NCBI GenBank assembly: GCA_030674155.1
Contig: CM060329.1
Location: 21,292,083 to 21,356,082 of the forward strand
Direction of reading: 5' to 3'
Length of the DNA stretch: 64,000 nt
DNA from: Stramonita haemastoma
Taxonomy: Eukaryota > Mollusca > Gastropoda > Neogastropoda > Muricidae
In this document: positions 34,329 through 43,580 of the stretch, in pieces
Position numbering within the stretch: position 1 is the stretch's first letter
How the letters are laid out: every line of letters begins with the position of its first letter
Translations under genes and position numbers: made by a program
Notes under the pieces: model-generated
Told to the model about the DNA's origin: nothing
The model's input: only the letters and a program-made list of their open reading frames with translations
Databases searched by the model: none

Positions 34329-35852
34329 ATCTATCTATCTATTCTTTTATAATCGAGGATAATGGAATAAGCAATCATGTGCTTTTTTATTTCTAGTCCC
34401 CGTGTGTATGCATGCAGTTTTTTTGGTAAACCTTCTCTTCTGACCGGCACACGATGGCCTACTCTTACGAAAAGCGGAACAGGATTTAACGTGTGCGCAA
34501 GATGTTCTGCATGCGTTTGCTCACGGGGGCCTCGGTTTACAGTCTCATACGAAGGACTTGGGTGGCGTGTAACACAAGCAATCATCCGATGATCATTTCC
34601 AACTTTCTCCTCATTACTCCTTGTATTTATGTCCTCAAATCCCAAAAACAAGAACACGGTGTGTTTTTTCACGATTTAAAAAAATTATGAAAATCACCAA
34701 AAATGTCCGACTAGCACTCTAGGCTATACACCCACTACATGACCGGCGAGCTAATAGGCCCTAAGGAGTGTAACATACTTTCTGTCTACGCTAGGCCTAC
34801 CAATTTTCCGACAGTGCAGCCTTGGGTTTTAAGCGTTTTCAATGAGATTTTTTTATGGTTGTCGTTTTGGTCATTTCCAAGAGGATTCAATACTTGGAAA
34901 GGGGGATTCAATATCTTGAAAAGGGGATTAAATACTTTGAAAAGTCTCAAATTCAAGGTGCGTGCAAAGCCTGTTGTCAATAAGTCTCAAGGTTGGGAAG
35001 CAGTCAAAATAAACCCCAGTTCCAAAATTGGTCTTTAACCACGGGAGCTGTTTCAAATGCAAATCAATTTTGAGGGACTAGATTTTTTTATGTATATTCA
35101 TGAAACAGCTGGCAGTTTTGCACTTGAATGGTAAGGGGTTTTTTTAACGGGGAAGGGGAAAGGAAGGAATTTTTTTTATATTAGATCTAGATCTTAAATG
35201 ATGGAAAAGAACAACCCCCCCCCCCCCCCAAAAAAAAAAAATCACTAATTTTTTAGAAAACTGAATTCTCCTGCTTTTCCAGGTTTTTATTTTTTTTTTT
35301 TTTTGTCGTTGTGCTCGGCTAAAGCTACGAGATTCACCAATGGCAATATTTTTGCGTATGCAGCCCTCCCCCCCCCTCCCCCTCCCATTTAGGTAGCCGC
35401 ATTCCGACTTCGGAGATGGTGTTTCAATACATCCGTGTGCATGCGTTTTTTAATTTTGTCCTCTGATCTTACGGCACGAAATGACCTACTTTTTCAAAAG
35501 GTGAAACCGGTCTTTAATGAGTGCCAAAATGTTCTGCATGCATTGGCACATTGGGGCCTTGGTTTATAATCTCATCTGAAAAACTTTCAGTGTGATTTTC
35601 TCGTCAAACTGGGAAGAAACTGCAAGGGTGGACATTTTTTCAAGAACCTCCGGGCCGGGCTTACTTTGCGAGACAGGTCGTCTTGACCATCTTGCCAGCT
35701 TTCTTCTGAATTATATTTAAATAAGGTGGGTTTAAAAAAAAGAAAAAAGAAATTGACCATCCTGAATAACACATTATTACAAACTTACCTGTAGCTTCGT
35801 GTCCAAAGAACAGGGAGCGACACGTCTTGTTCAGTTTGTCACAGCAAATCAT
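24268..35852 (-). CDS. Unidentified multi-exon gene, probable membrane protein
   Basis: Gene-level entry, inferred from seven minus-strand segments with splice sites: 35852-35789, 35705-35665, about 31795-31431, about 27420-27337, 26697-26625, 25787-25713 and 24322-24268. Phases agree for the first pair, and for the last four if the second AG acceptor at 26698 is used. The N-terminal part is hydrophilic (MICCDKLNKTC, then EESWQDGQDDLSRK). The middle contains KKFYFDLEDLQRF and KLLAAVGITTTVVL. The C-terminal part has hydrophobic stretches (MWIILGSLQ, LTWVMAAIMAWVF, CSIMICAFCFGCVVWLY), suggesting membrane segments. I do not recognise the family. Weak points are the 31.4 to 27.4 kb junction and a one-base frame break near 31720. 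Confidence 0.5.
24480..24635. repeat. G/T-rich low-complexity tract
   Basis: GTGTG, GGGTGTG and GGGGG runs with several G-triplets on the plus strand. Confidence 0.8.
24695..24985 (+). mobile_element. SINE family B with (AAAT)n tail
   Basis: TTAACATCAGTGTCTACTCC through TTATTCCGTTATCCTGGATA, followed by an AAATA repeat to about 24980. It lies in an intron of the unidentified gene, in reverse orientation to it. Confidence 0.82.
25713..25787 (-). CDS. Unidentified gene, internal exon with hydrophobic segment
   Basis: The incoming G plus GA makes Gly, then AETGSQCSIMICAFCFGCVV, ending ACAG before a GTATGA donor. One frame is open and it is the one in phase with the previous exon. Confidence 0.55.
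25850..26125. repeat. Tandem repeat, about 65-bp unit, four copies
   Basis: Units share CGCAGATTACCTTAAAAATA and TAGTATACTATTATTCTTTG. The third copy lacks several single bases relative to the others. It lies in an intron of the unidentified gene. Confidence 0.85.
26625..26697 (-). CDS. Unidentified gene, internal exon with hydrophobic segment
   Basis: Two tandem acceptors occur, TTTTCAG at 26706 and GGGCCCAG at 26698. The second keeps phase with the preceding MWII frame; the first would suit another frame of that exon. It encodes ETRANDLTWVMAAIMAWVFK, then a GTAAGG donor leaving one base. Confidence 0.55.
27000..27190 (-). repeat. Interspersed repeat family F copy, minus orientation
   Basis: Its reverse complement shares TCCATTCCATCCCA, AGCTGGTGCTAA-like, GGAAGGGG and TTTAGCAC with 54690-54860, and a fragment near 55345-55405. 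Family not recognised. Confidence 0.55.
27337..27420 (-). CDS. Unidentified gene, internal exon
   Basis: The minus strand reads MWIILGSLQERGYLLSG and ends CAT before a GTAAGT donor, joining GAG of the next exon in phase. The upstream boundary is unclear: an acceptor at GGTGAG near 27420 would fit a one-base incoming phase. Confidence 0.45.
27675..27880. repeat. G-rich/(GT)n tract, quadruplex-prone
   Basis: Several runs of 6 to 18 G separated by GTGTGT on the plus strand, then GTGC/ATGC alternation. It lies in an intron of the unidentified gene, so that transcript would be C-rich here. Confidence 0.88.
27930..28138 (+). mobile_element. Candidate non-LTR retroelement 3' end
   Basis: CCTTCAGGGATGATTAAAGT followed by the GACTTT hexamer run GACTTTGACTTTGACTTGAC looks like a LINE 3' end with its tandem tail. 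No coding part is seen. Confidence 0.35.
28437..28640 (-). mobile_element. SINE family A, minus, without tRNA-like head
   Basis: Plus-strand TTCTCTAGGGACCAACATCT through CAGTCACCCATCTGCAAGGC is the reverse of family A. The 5S-like end passes directly into the array at 28640-29200. Confidence 0.8.
28640..29200. repeat. Palindromic tandem array derived from the SINE A 5S-like segment
   Basis: About eight to nine units of 60-90 bp. Each carries AGTGAACAGTCACCCATC, CAAGCTAACCACACTCAATG and GCATTGAGTGTGGTTGCCTC. The last two are reverse complements around a short loop, so each unit can form a hairpin. GTCACCCATC is the reverse of the 5S C-box-like GATGGGTGAC of SINE A. Confidence 0.8.
29200..29462 (+). 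mobile_element. SINE family A, plus, without tRNA-like head
   Basis: From TTAGCTGAAGCCAGGTTAAA through GGTATGGGACACCTTTACCT. With the minus copy at 28437-28640 it brackets the palindromic array as an inverted pair. Confidence 0.78.
29463..30160. other. AT-rich intronic DNA
   Basis: No exon, SINE or minisatellite recognised. It lies within the large intron between the 31.4 and 27.4 kb exons of the unidentified gene. Confidence 0.4.
30160..30545 (+). mobile_element. (GT)n tract and repeat family D copy
   Basis: GT repeat at 30166-30237, then family D at about 30285-30545: GCATATTTTATTTTTAAGGC, GTTGAAATCATGTTAGTTAA, AGATAGATGGCTTGATGAAA, ATTCAATGTACCATCTGGAA and a TTTGATT tail. Collinear with 47050-47345. 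Confidence 0.7.
30838..31362. repeat. (GGAA)n/(GA)n then (GT)n and G-rich compound tract
   Basis: GGAAGGAA to GAGAGA at 30838-31045, GT at 31074-31160, then GTGC and TGGTGG/GGGGG at 31160-31362. The last part ends about 70 bp from the donor of the 31.4 kb exon. Confidence 0.9.
31431..31795 (-). CDS. Unidentified gene, large internal exon
   Basis: The minus strand reads NTDSVVKKKAGDRSTIYF at the start and, after a one-base shift near 31720, SSSNITGQTCIALAALL, KKFYFDLEDLQRF and EISIKLLAAVGITTT. It ends CACTGT before a GTAAGT donor. With one base restored the exon is 366 nt, matching phase 0 on both sides. The acceptor used would be AAG; a TAG four bases earlier does not keep phase. Confidence 0.55.
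31800..32660. other. Intronic interval without supported exon
   Basis: Minus-strand frame 32566-32198 is open for 122 codons but shows no splice-site or family support. A direct repeat GTGTAAACATGGATCCAG/GTGTAAACATGGGTCCAG recurs three times at 32144-32228. Confidence 0.4.
32669..33330. repeat. (GT)n/(GA)n compound microsatellites
   Basis: GT and GA blocks at 32669-32945, a GT tract at 32946-33015, and GT with interruptions at 33203-33330. Confidence 0.92.
33345..33440 (-). mobile_element. Repeat family D 3'-end fragment
   Basis: Plus-strand TTTTTTCCAGATAGTACATT and CACCAAGCCATCTATCTAGC are the reverse of family D's end. A (GT)n tract again adjoins the 3' side of the element. Confidence 0.65.
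33490..34285. other. (GTGC)n tract and unannotated intronic DNA
   Basis: GTGC/GCGC repeats at 33490-33556. The remaining 730 bp has mixed composition and no supported exon. Confidence 0.5.
34285..34570 (-). mobile_element. (CTAT)n tract and SINE family B, 5'-truncated
   Basis: CTAT repeat at 34287-34341, then the reverse of family B: ATCGAGGATAATGGAATAAG, CCCCGTGTGTATGCATGCAG, GGCCTACTCTTACGAAAAGC, TACGAAGGACTTGG. Confidence 0.82.
35395..35595 (-). mobile_element. SINE family B, diverged copy
   Basis: Plus-strand CATCCGTGTGCATGC, GAAATGACCTACTTTTTCAA, CAAAATGTTCTGCATGCATT and GCCTTGGTTTATAATCTCAT follow family order with many substitutions. Confidence 0.6.
35665..35705 (-). CDS. Unidentified gene, exon 2
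   Basis: Acceptor AATTCAG. The incoming G from exon 1 completes GAA, giving EESWQDGQDDLSRK, then a GTAAGC donor in phase 0. The exact phase match with exon 1 is the main support. Confidence 0.6.
35789..35852 (-). CDS. Unidentified gene, putative first coding exon
   Basis: ATG at 35852 opens MICCDKLNKTCRSLFFGHEA, and the exon ends ACAG before a strong GTAAGT donor. An in-frame stop lies just upstream. An AG directly before the ATG could alternatively make it an internal exon. Confidence 0.6.
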
Positions 35853-35982
35853 TCTAAATCAGTCACCTCCACTTGGGTAGTGAAGCGCTCAGCCCTAGTA
35901 AGCCACCTAGCTCGCTCTATGGGTGAGCAGAGACAATTTTCCACGTGCAACACGGTTCGTCACCCCTGGTGGGATGGGGAGA

Positions 35983-36057
<75 letters not shown>

Positions 36058-36129
36058 GGCTTATTCCATTATTCCCAATACAAAAGAATAAATAAATAAA
36101 TAAATCACACACACGCGCGCGTGCGCGCG

Positions 36130-36165
<36 letters not shown>

Positions 36166-36260
36166 TAGATAGATAGATAGATAGATAGATGAGAGAGAGG
36201 AGGAGGATAGATAGATAGATGGATGGATGGAGATGGATGGATGGATGGATGGATGGATGG

Positions 36261-36352
<92 letters not shown>
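35983..36352. repeat. (CT)n, SINE B 3' fragment, (GATA)n
   Basis: CT at 35983-36055, a short family B end GGGCTTATTCCATTATTCCC with an AAATA tail at 36057-36105, then about 220 bp of GATA/GGAT at 36129-36352. Confidence 0.88.
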
Positions 36353-36353
<1 letters not shown>

Positions 36354-36984
36354 ACATCTCATTTTTTTATGTGTTGAAATTCATTTAACATCTCTTCAGA
36401 AGTTGTGATAGACGAACGGAAGGGAAAAAAAGAAAGAAAGAAAGAAAGAAGGGGAGGGGAGAGGGTAGTGTCGGTGGAAGGACTCTCAGCTCTAGTCTTA
36501 AACTGTAGTCTTTTCAAGCTGATTCATTTTGCATTGTTGAAGTACTACTGAGCTACAATGAACATGGAATAAAATACCTTTCTGAACAATGAATCCACCT
36601 AACAAAAAATAGTGATAAAAATGGACAAAGTAAAAAAAATGTCAATGATCAAACTACAATTATGACATTACAATAAACAATGAGGAAAACCTATCAAATA
36701 GTAATCTGAAAGTTAATCAATTAAAAATGAATTATAATTTTCGAGAAAAAAATGCACATGTTGCTTTCAATACTTAGGGAACGAGAAAAAGTTTAAGGCA
36801 CTGTATTAGCGCATCTTTAAAATTCAAAGAATTGCTTGAACATTAAACCTATAGGACTATGCAACTGCACCGACAAAGGTAACATGGTAATGGAGGGGGG
36901 GGGGGGGGGGGGGGGGTGAGGAGCCTAGTTTTTAAGTGCCCCAGATTCTAGCCATTATCGAGGCACCCTTTCGAGGGGATTTTT
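36353..36984. other. Gene-free AT-rich interval
   Basis: Contains a G run at about 36895-36916. No exon recognised. Confidence 0.4.
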
Positions 36985-37180
36985 TTTTCCCCAGGAATAA
37001 CATCAGTTCCGACTCTACTCCCCAGAGAGTCCTTCAGATGAGACTGTAAACTGAGGTCCTGTGTGTTAGAATGCATGCAGAACTTCTTGAACACTCGTTA
37101 AAAATGCGCATCGCCATTTGGAAGAGTAGGCCATTTCATGCGGTAAGTAAACGACACAATTGGAACGGATGAGATTTTTT
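36985..37180 (+). mobile_element. SINE family B, diverged copy
   Basis: ATAACATCAGTTCCGACTCT, GAGAGTCCTTCAGATGAGAC, GAACTTCTTGAACACTCG and GGAAGAGTAGGCCATTTCAT in family order. Confidence 0.65.
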
Positions 37181-37394
37181 TTTAATCACATGTACATTCG
37201 TGTTGTGTTTGGACATTAACCCGAAATTGGAATACGGCTACCTTAATTTCGACTGGAATAAGCTCTGGTAGTGTTAAGCCGGAACTGCAACCCCCTCCCC
37301 CTATTTCTTAAATGGTGGTCTGGGTGCTAGTCTTTTAGATGAGACGATACGCCACAATTGTCAGCGCATTATATTAGCAATCAAACTTAAATCA

Positions 37395-37413
37395 GGAGGA
37401 GAGAGGAGAGAAG

Positions 37414-37474
<61 letters not shown>

Positions 37475-37675
37475 GAGAGAGAGAGAGAGGAGGCCTATTA
37501 CCTCCCTTAGACCGCATGGCAAACAGTTGCTATGTGTGTGGATATGGGTGTGGGTGTGGGTGGGTGGGTGAGTGAAAATGTTGAATACTTTGGTAAATCT
37601 ATTTCAAGATATCTGCAAACATGTTTTCTGTGTGTTGATCACTGGTGATGATAAATGGACGTGTACATTAAATAT

Positions 37676-37747
<72 letters not shown>

Positions 37748-37757
37748 TATATATATA
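37395..37757. repeat. (GA)n and (AT)n microsatellites
   Basis: GA with GG interruptions at 37395-37495 and AT at 37673-37757. Confidence 0.9.
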
Positions 37758-38151
37758 ATCTGACAAGAAAAAGAATATTTATTGTTACAAATAATAATTT
37801 GGCTGAGAGTTAAATGTTATAGCAAAACAAACATAAACAAACAAAGAGACAAAACAGAAACTACCATCTCCAAGTTTCAGTAACCATTGAGCAATATAAG
37901 CATGTGACCCATGTGATTTTTTAAAATTTTTATCTGTGACTAAGAAGGAAAAAGGAGTGACTTCTCTTCATTGGTGCAAAATAGCCTGTGGTACATGGTA
38001 TGTGTAGGTAATGCTAATGCTTACATCATTCCTGTGTTCCTTCATTCCCCAAACTGGCACAGATAAATTTCAGTGATCTCAACATACAGTATTGGCTGGT
38101 CCACCTATATGACAGCTTTTCTTCTTCTTGTTGTTTTTGTTGTTTGTGTTG

Positions 38152-38234
<83 letters not shown>

Positions 38235-38850
38235 TATTTATCATTTATTCATGATCTTTACTGACTCAAACCAAAAATCATGTTGTAAAACTTGATGTCC
38301 TCTTTAGAACACACACATGAACCCCTTAGAATCAAAATAAACTAAAAATCAAAACTAAATAAAACATAAGAAATTAAAATTTACTGCATGCAACCAGAAA
38401 AAATGACAACAAATGCTTTATTACTGCCAGACATGTAGGCCCCATTGTTGCCAAACACTTACCAGGGTGCCATACCCCTTAATCTTGATCCCAGAGGACG
38501 GGCTATTCTGAGGATTGGGTAACAGGGAACCAAGGGGGTTATGTTGCTAATCCTGCTTCCAATAGGTGGGGCAGGCAAGCGTGAAAACTAAGACTGTTGG
38601 CAGCCTTTGAGTCTTTGCTGTTCTGTGCATGCAGTTCTTTGATATTCATTTCTGCTTTGTTTGGGGTTTTTTGGAGGGGGGGGGGGGGGGGGGCTGATCT
38701 AATTTATTTCAGTTTGTGTTATTCTTTTTATTTTCGAGGATAATAATGGAATAAGCACCCATGTGCTTTTTTTTTTTTTTTTTTTACATCCAGTCCCTGT
38801 GTGTATGTAGTTTTGTAAATTTTGTCATCCCTTCATCTGGAGAAGTAGGC
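37758..38850. other. Gene-free interval with (GT)n and a SINE B fragment
   Basis: GT tract at 38155-38232. A minus-oriented SINE B 3' part at about 38725-38850 (GAGGATAATAATGGAATAAG, CATCCAGTCCCTGTGTGTAT). No exon. Confidence 0.65.
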
Positions 38851-39600
38851 TACTCTGGGAAAAACTGAGTGAATAGATAACTGATAAAAACAGGACCATG
38901 GTGGCTGTGTACTGGCATAGGCTAGTAGCAACCTTTACAACAGATTGGTTGATAAGAAAAAAAAACTGACTGTAAGAGTGCATTACTACTACTGTGAAAG
39001 TAAGGATCAACAGTATAACTGTGTTCACTCAACAGAGGAAGAAAGAAATCAGCATTTGTCAATCAGTTGTTGATTGTGTGGTTTTTTGTTGTCATTTTTG
39101 ATAAATGATGTGAACCTCCAACACATAAGGAATTGTACTGCACTGGAATCAATTTTTAACTGTTTACATGTTACCAATCTGCAAACTATATTTTTTTAAT
39201 TTAAGGTTAAAAGTTTTTTTTTTTTTTTTTTTAATTTAAGCTATACAAATAGCAAAAAAAAAGAGACAGAAAAAAAGATGGAAAATCGACAATTGTATGA
39301 AAAGTTATTACAATTTGAAATACTAGACACCATGAAGTTACAAAATGAGAAATTGATGAATTTCACATTGTGCTAGGTGGACATGATTTTGTGGTCGTGA
39401 ATGTTTAAACACATTTTTTTATAGCCAAAGGAAAAAGTCTATCTTGATAGAAAGCTTAAAGTTTTATAATCAGTCTAGTTTTATCATCAATCAAAATCTC
39501 AAAATGGACAACCTGATCTCAACTGCTAAATCACCCTAGCAGAAAAGTGGGTCAAATGCAATGGGACTCATTTCATCCTAGTGTGGAGCATCACTTCTTC
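38851..39600. other. Gene-free AT-rich interval
   Basis: T and A runs; nothing recognised. Confidence 0.4.
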
Positions 39601-41075
39601 ACCATATTGAAGAAGAAATAAACAATCAGTACTCAACCAGCTGTTCACATTGGGGTTTTGTTGGGGGGGGGGGGGGGGGGGTGGGGGGGGGGTTGGTCAT
39701 TGTTCATGTTCAGTATACAGAAGAAGAAGAAATGAACCACCATTTGTCAGTCAGCATGTGACTGGTTCCCCCCCCCCCCCCCCTGTTATTATTCATATTC
39801 ACTATATAGTCTATAGAAGAAGGAATGAACCACCATTTGTCAATCAGCTTGTGACAGTGTTTTTTCCCCTGTTGTTATTCATATTCATCTATGTTTGTAG
39901 AAGAAGGAATGAACCACCATTGGTCAATCAGCTTGTGACAGTGGGTTGTGGGGTTTTTTTTGTCTTTATTCATGTTCATTATACAAAAGAAGAAATGAAC
40001 ACAATTTGTCAATCAGCTAGTGACAGTGTTTGGTTTTTTTTTACATTCTATTATTATTCCTTTATTCAGTATATAGAAGAACAAATGAACCACCGTTTGT
40101 CAATCAACTTGTGACAGTGGTTTTTTTTCTGTCATTATTCATATTTACTCCATAGAAGAAGAAATAAACCATCATTTTCAGACAGCTGTTGACATTGGGG
40201 GTTTTCTGTTGTCATTGTTCATAATCACTCTATAGGAAAAGAAATAAACCATTTTCAGACAGCTGTTGACATTGGGTTTTTTTGGTTGTTGTGATTGTTC
40301 ATATTCTATATATAGCAGAAGAAATAAACCATTTTCAGACAGCTGTTGACAGTGGGGCTTTTTCTGTTCATATTCATGTTCACTCTGTATCTAGAATAAG
40401 AACTGAACCACCATTTGTCAATTTGTTGTTTACAGTGTGTGTTTTTTTCCTTTGTATTCATGTTCACTCTGCAGAATAAGAAATGAACCCCAGTTTGTCA
40501 ATTTGTTGTCAACAGTGGGGGAGAGGGGGGGGGGGGGGGGTTCTGTCTGTATTCATATTCACTCTATAGAATAAGAAATATATAGGGGATGGGATAGCTC
40601 AGTGGTCACAATGCTCACTTTCCCCAAGCCAATGTTAAGCAGTGTCGAGCATTGTTGCCAATTGGATGGGTGACAGTTTGCCTGCCTTGGCTTCAGTACA
40701 GTTCCCTGGGTTCACCACCTGTAAATGGGTACCTGCCCTCTTTAGGGTCAGGGAAGGTAAAGGAGCAGGGAGAGGAGATGGGCTCCGCCCTCAACATGCT
40801 GGCCCCTAGAAAAGCTGAGGTCTCTGACGCCTTGCTCCCCTATGACCACAAGGGTTATGGGACACCTTTACCTTTAGAATAAGAAATGAACCCCAGTTTG
40901 TCAATGAGTTGTTTACAGTGTTGGTTTTTTTTTTATGTCTGTATTCATGGTCACTCTATAGAATAAGAAATGAACCACCATTTGTTGTTATTCATGTGCA
41001 TTTTGCAGGAGAAGAAATGAACTACCATTTTCACCAACATTAGTTCAATCAGTTGTGGACAGTGTTTTTTTGTTT
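39600..41075. repeat. Minisatellite, unit about 60-90 bp, interrupted by SINE A
   Basis: About fifteen imperfect units share GAAGAAATGAACCACCATTT, GTCAATCAGCTTGTGACAGT and a T-rich spacer with ATTCATATTCACTCTATAG. A SINE A lies at 40585-40875. Confidence 0.88.
40568..40887 (+). mobile_element. SINE family A, full-length, inserted in the minisatellite
   Basis: Starts GGGGATGGGATAGCTCAGTG and ends CACCTTTACCTTT. AGAATAAGAAAT occurs just upstream (40568-40579) and directly downstream (40876-40887), consistent with a 12-bp target-site duplication. The host array has the same word in each unit, so the duplication is suggestive, not proven. Confidence 0.85.
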
Positions 41076-41298
41076 TTTTTTTTATTGTTGTTTGTTTGTT
41101 TTTGTTGTTGTGTTTTTGCTCTTGTTTTTGTTTTGTTGAGGGGGTTTTGTTTGTTTGTTTGTTTGTTTTTTCTCCTTTAAAATAAAAAAACCCAGCATTT
41201 GTTTTGTCATCTTTTAGTGTTTTGTTTTCATTCTTGTTGTTTACTTGTTTGTTTGTTTGTTTGTTTGTTTGTGCGTGTGTGTGTGTGTGTGTGTGTTG

Positions 41299-41366
<68 letters not shown>
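41076..41366. repeat. T/G-rich (TTTG)n and (GT)n tracts
   Basis: TTTG runs at 41080-41270 and GT at 41272-41366. Confidence 0.85.
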
Positions 41367-41559
41367 TGTGTCCTCTAGTGGTGAAATGAGGGTAGGGATT
41401 GTTATGATCTCCCTGGTCAACTTCAACTGCAGACCTGCCAGTGCCTTAACGTCTTTCATGTATACATATACACATGCAGAAGATCAAATGTACACATTAA
41501 AGATCCTGTAATTCATGTCAGTGTCTGATGGGTTATGGAAACATGAACATACCCAGCGT

Positions 41560-41800
41560 ACATCCCCAAAGTCAGAATGCGTCTACCTTTATGGTGGGCA
41601 AAAAAGGGTGGCATACTCTATATATCAATATTGGTGAACCTAGGAGCTCTGGCTGAGGAACAAAAAACCCCAACCCAATCTGTTCTGATTCATCAGACAC
41701 AAGCCATCCACTCAAGGAAGCTACACCTTAATGGTGGGTAAACGGTTACACATAACGCAAAAATCTCACCATCGGTGAGCAGCGAATCTCAAGCTAAGGA
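41560..41800 (+). repeat. Interspersed repeat family E, one copy and a partial
   Basis: CCCCAAAGTCAGAATGCGTC, CTTTATGGTGGGCAAAAAAG and GGTGAACCTAGGAGCTCTGG at 41560-41680. A second partial unit (TTAATGGTGGGTAAACGG, AAAATCTCACCATCGGTGA) lies at 41725-41790. Confidence 0.6.
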
Positions 41801-41804
41801 AGAA

Positions 41805-41834
41805 TATATATATATATATATATATTATATATTA

Positions 41835-41884
<50 letters not shown>
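41805..41884. repeat. (AT)n microsatellite
   Basis: About 80 bp of AT with TTATAT interruptions, abutting the family E partial unit. Confidence 0.92.
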
Positions 41885-41887
<3 letters not shown>

Positions 41888-42019
41888 TAATAATAAGCCC
41901 CACAAGACTAGCATGAAATGACCAGGGAGCACTGAGGGCAAGTCCAGCCAGCAGGATGTGACCACTAACCATCACACTGTCTGGTCAAACTTCTTCAGCA
42001 ACACTGAAAGCTTGCAAAC

Positions 42020-42145
42020 ACTAAATCATTCAGATGAGACTATGAACCGAGGCCTGTGTGCGAAGACATCTTGCACACACATTACAACCCTGTTCCGCCT
42101 TTCAGAAGAGGCCATTGTGTGCTGGTAGGAGTGGATGACAAAATT
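42020..42145 (+). mobile_element. SINE family B, short diverged fragment
   Basis: TCAGATGAGACTATGAACCG, CATCTTGCACACAC and GGCCATTGTGTGCTGG. Confidence 0.65.
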
Positions 42146-42149
42146 ATAT

Positions 42150-42375
42150 ATTAAAACAACCCAGCATGCACACAGGTATCATGTTAAGACACCATCCCTG
42201 AGGAGAAATTGGGGAATTGGAGTCCTCAGGGCAGCTCGGGGCTGTATATAAAAAAGAAAAAAAAAGAAAGAATAATGGGTAGGCGCTGCACTTGTGGTGA
42301 TCGCGCTCTCCCTGAGGAGAGCAGCCCAAATATCAAGCAGAGAAATCTGCTGTGACATAAAGTGGTATATATATA
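42150..42375 (-). repeat. Interspersed repeat family C, minus orientation
   Basis: Its reverse shares TATACCACTTTATGTCACAG, CAGATTTCTCTGC, GGCTGCTCTCC and AGCGCCTACCCATTATT with 53085-53410. A fragment lies near 59755-59800. Confidence 0.65.
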
Positions 42376-42559
42376 TATCTATATATCTTATATCTATATA
42401 TATATCTCTCTCTCTCTCTCTCTATATTATATATATATACACACATCTGTCAACCCAGCAGGCAGAGTAGTTGGGGGGGGTTTTCATTGTATGCATGTAG
42501 GGCCATAAAACAACTTCTTCCTTTGTCCAGACTCATTTTGTTCTCAGATGTTATATCAT

Positions 42560-42670
42560 CACATTCCCCAAAGCTGGAATGCTGCTACCTAAACAGCGAG
42601 GGGAAAAACACAGTTGCATTCGTAAAAATCTCACCATTGGGGAACCTTGGAGCTCTACCTGAGGAACCCC
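42560..42670 (+). repeat. Interspersed repeat family E copy
   Basis: ATTCCCCAAAGCTGGAATGC, GTAAAAATCTCACCATTGG and GGAGCTCTACCTGAGGAAC. Confidence 0.6.
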
Positions 42671-42824
42671 CCCCAAAAAAAAAAAAAATTCAATACATGG
42701 ATTGAGGGATCTATATAAAACACAACAAGCAATAAGGAGGAGAGTAATAAACAATGAAGATGCAAAGATTAGATTCAAAGTCTTTGTTCAGAAAATCAGA
42801 CAGAATGGCATCACAGTGACATAT

Positions 42825-42865
42825 TATATCTATCTATCTATTATCTATTATCTTATATATATATA

Positions 42866-42922
<57 letters not shown>
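42825..42922. repeat. (TATC)n and (AT)n microsatellite
   Basis: A short TATC run passing into about 75 bp of AT. Confidence 0.9.
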
Positions 42923-42925
<3 letters not shown>

Positions 42926-43248
42926 ATAAAGGAAGAATCACAACCTACAAATCACTCAACAACACTCAGAAGTATACCAGTCACATTATGCTGATTTAAT
43001 TTAGGCACACCAAGCAAGACATACTTTTTTTCCAGGTAAAAATGATAATAAATCAAAAGATGCAAGTGACAGGGTGTACAAGTAACAATACAAGAAGTGA
43101 AAAAAAAAACCCACACCAAAATCCCCCTGACAAACAAATATGCATACATTCTTTTACTTTAATCCTGCTTCAGTATACATTGATTTCTTTACCCAATAGC
43201 ATACGCCAAATGTGTCAAAATGAGTTGAAATAAAGATATTTGGTTTTA

Positions 43249-43249
<1 letters not shown>

Positions 43250-43307
<58 letters not shown>

Positions 43308-43454
43308 GCACAGGTGCACATATGCATACACGCAAAAGCACAAACATGGTGCATGCGCAAACATGCACGGATGCTCCATACAGACATACATGAAGTGTGA
43401 TTCAAAGGGTTGACAAGAAACTCATTCTTTGATTTTCTAATATAGTGGACTCAC

Positions 43455-43512
<58 letters not shown>

Positions 43513-43580
43513 CTCTCCTCTCCCCCCCCCCCCCCACCCCACCACCCCCACACACACCACACACACACACACACACTTTC
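43250..43580. repeat. (CA)n, (CT)n and C-rich tracts
   Basis: CA at 43250-43304, CT at 43460-43518, C and CA runs to about 43577. Confidence 0.9.
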
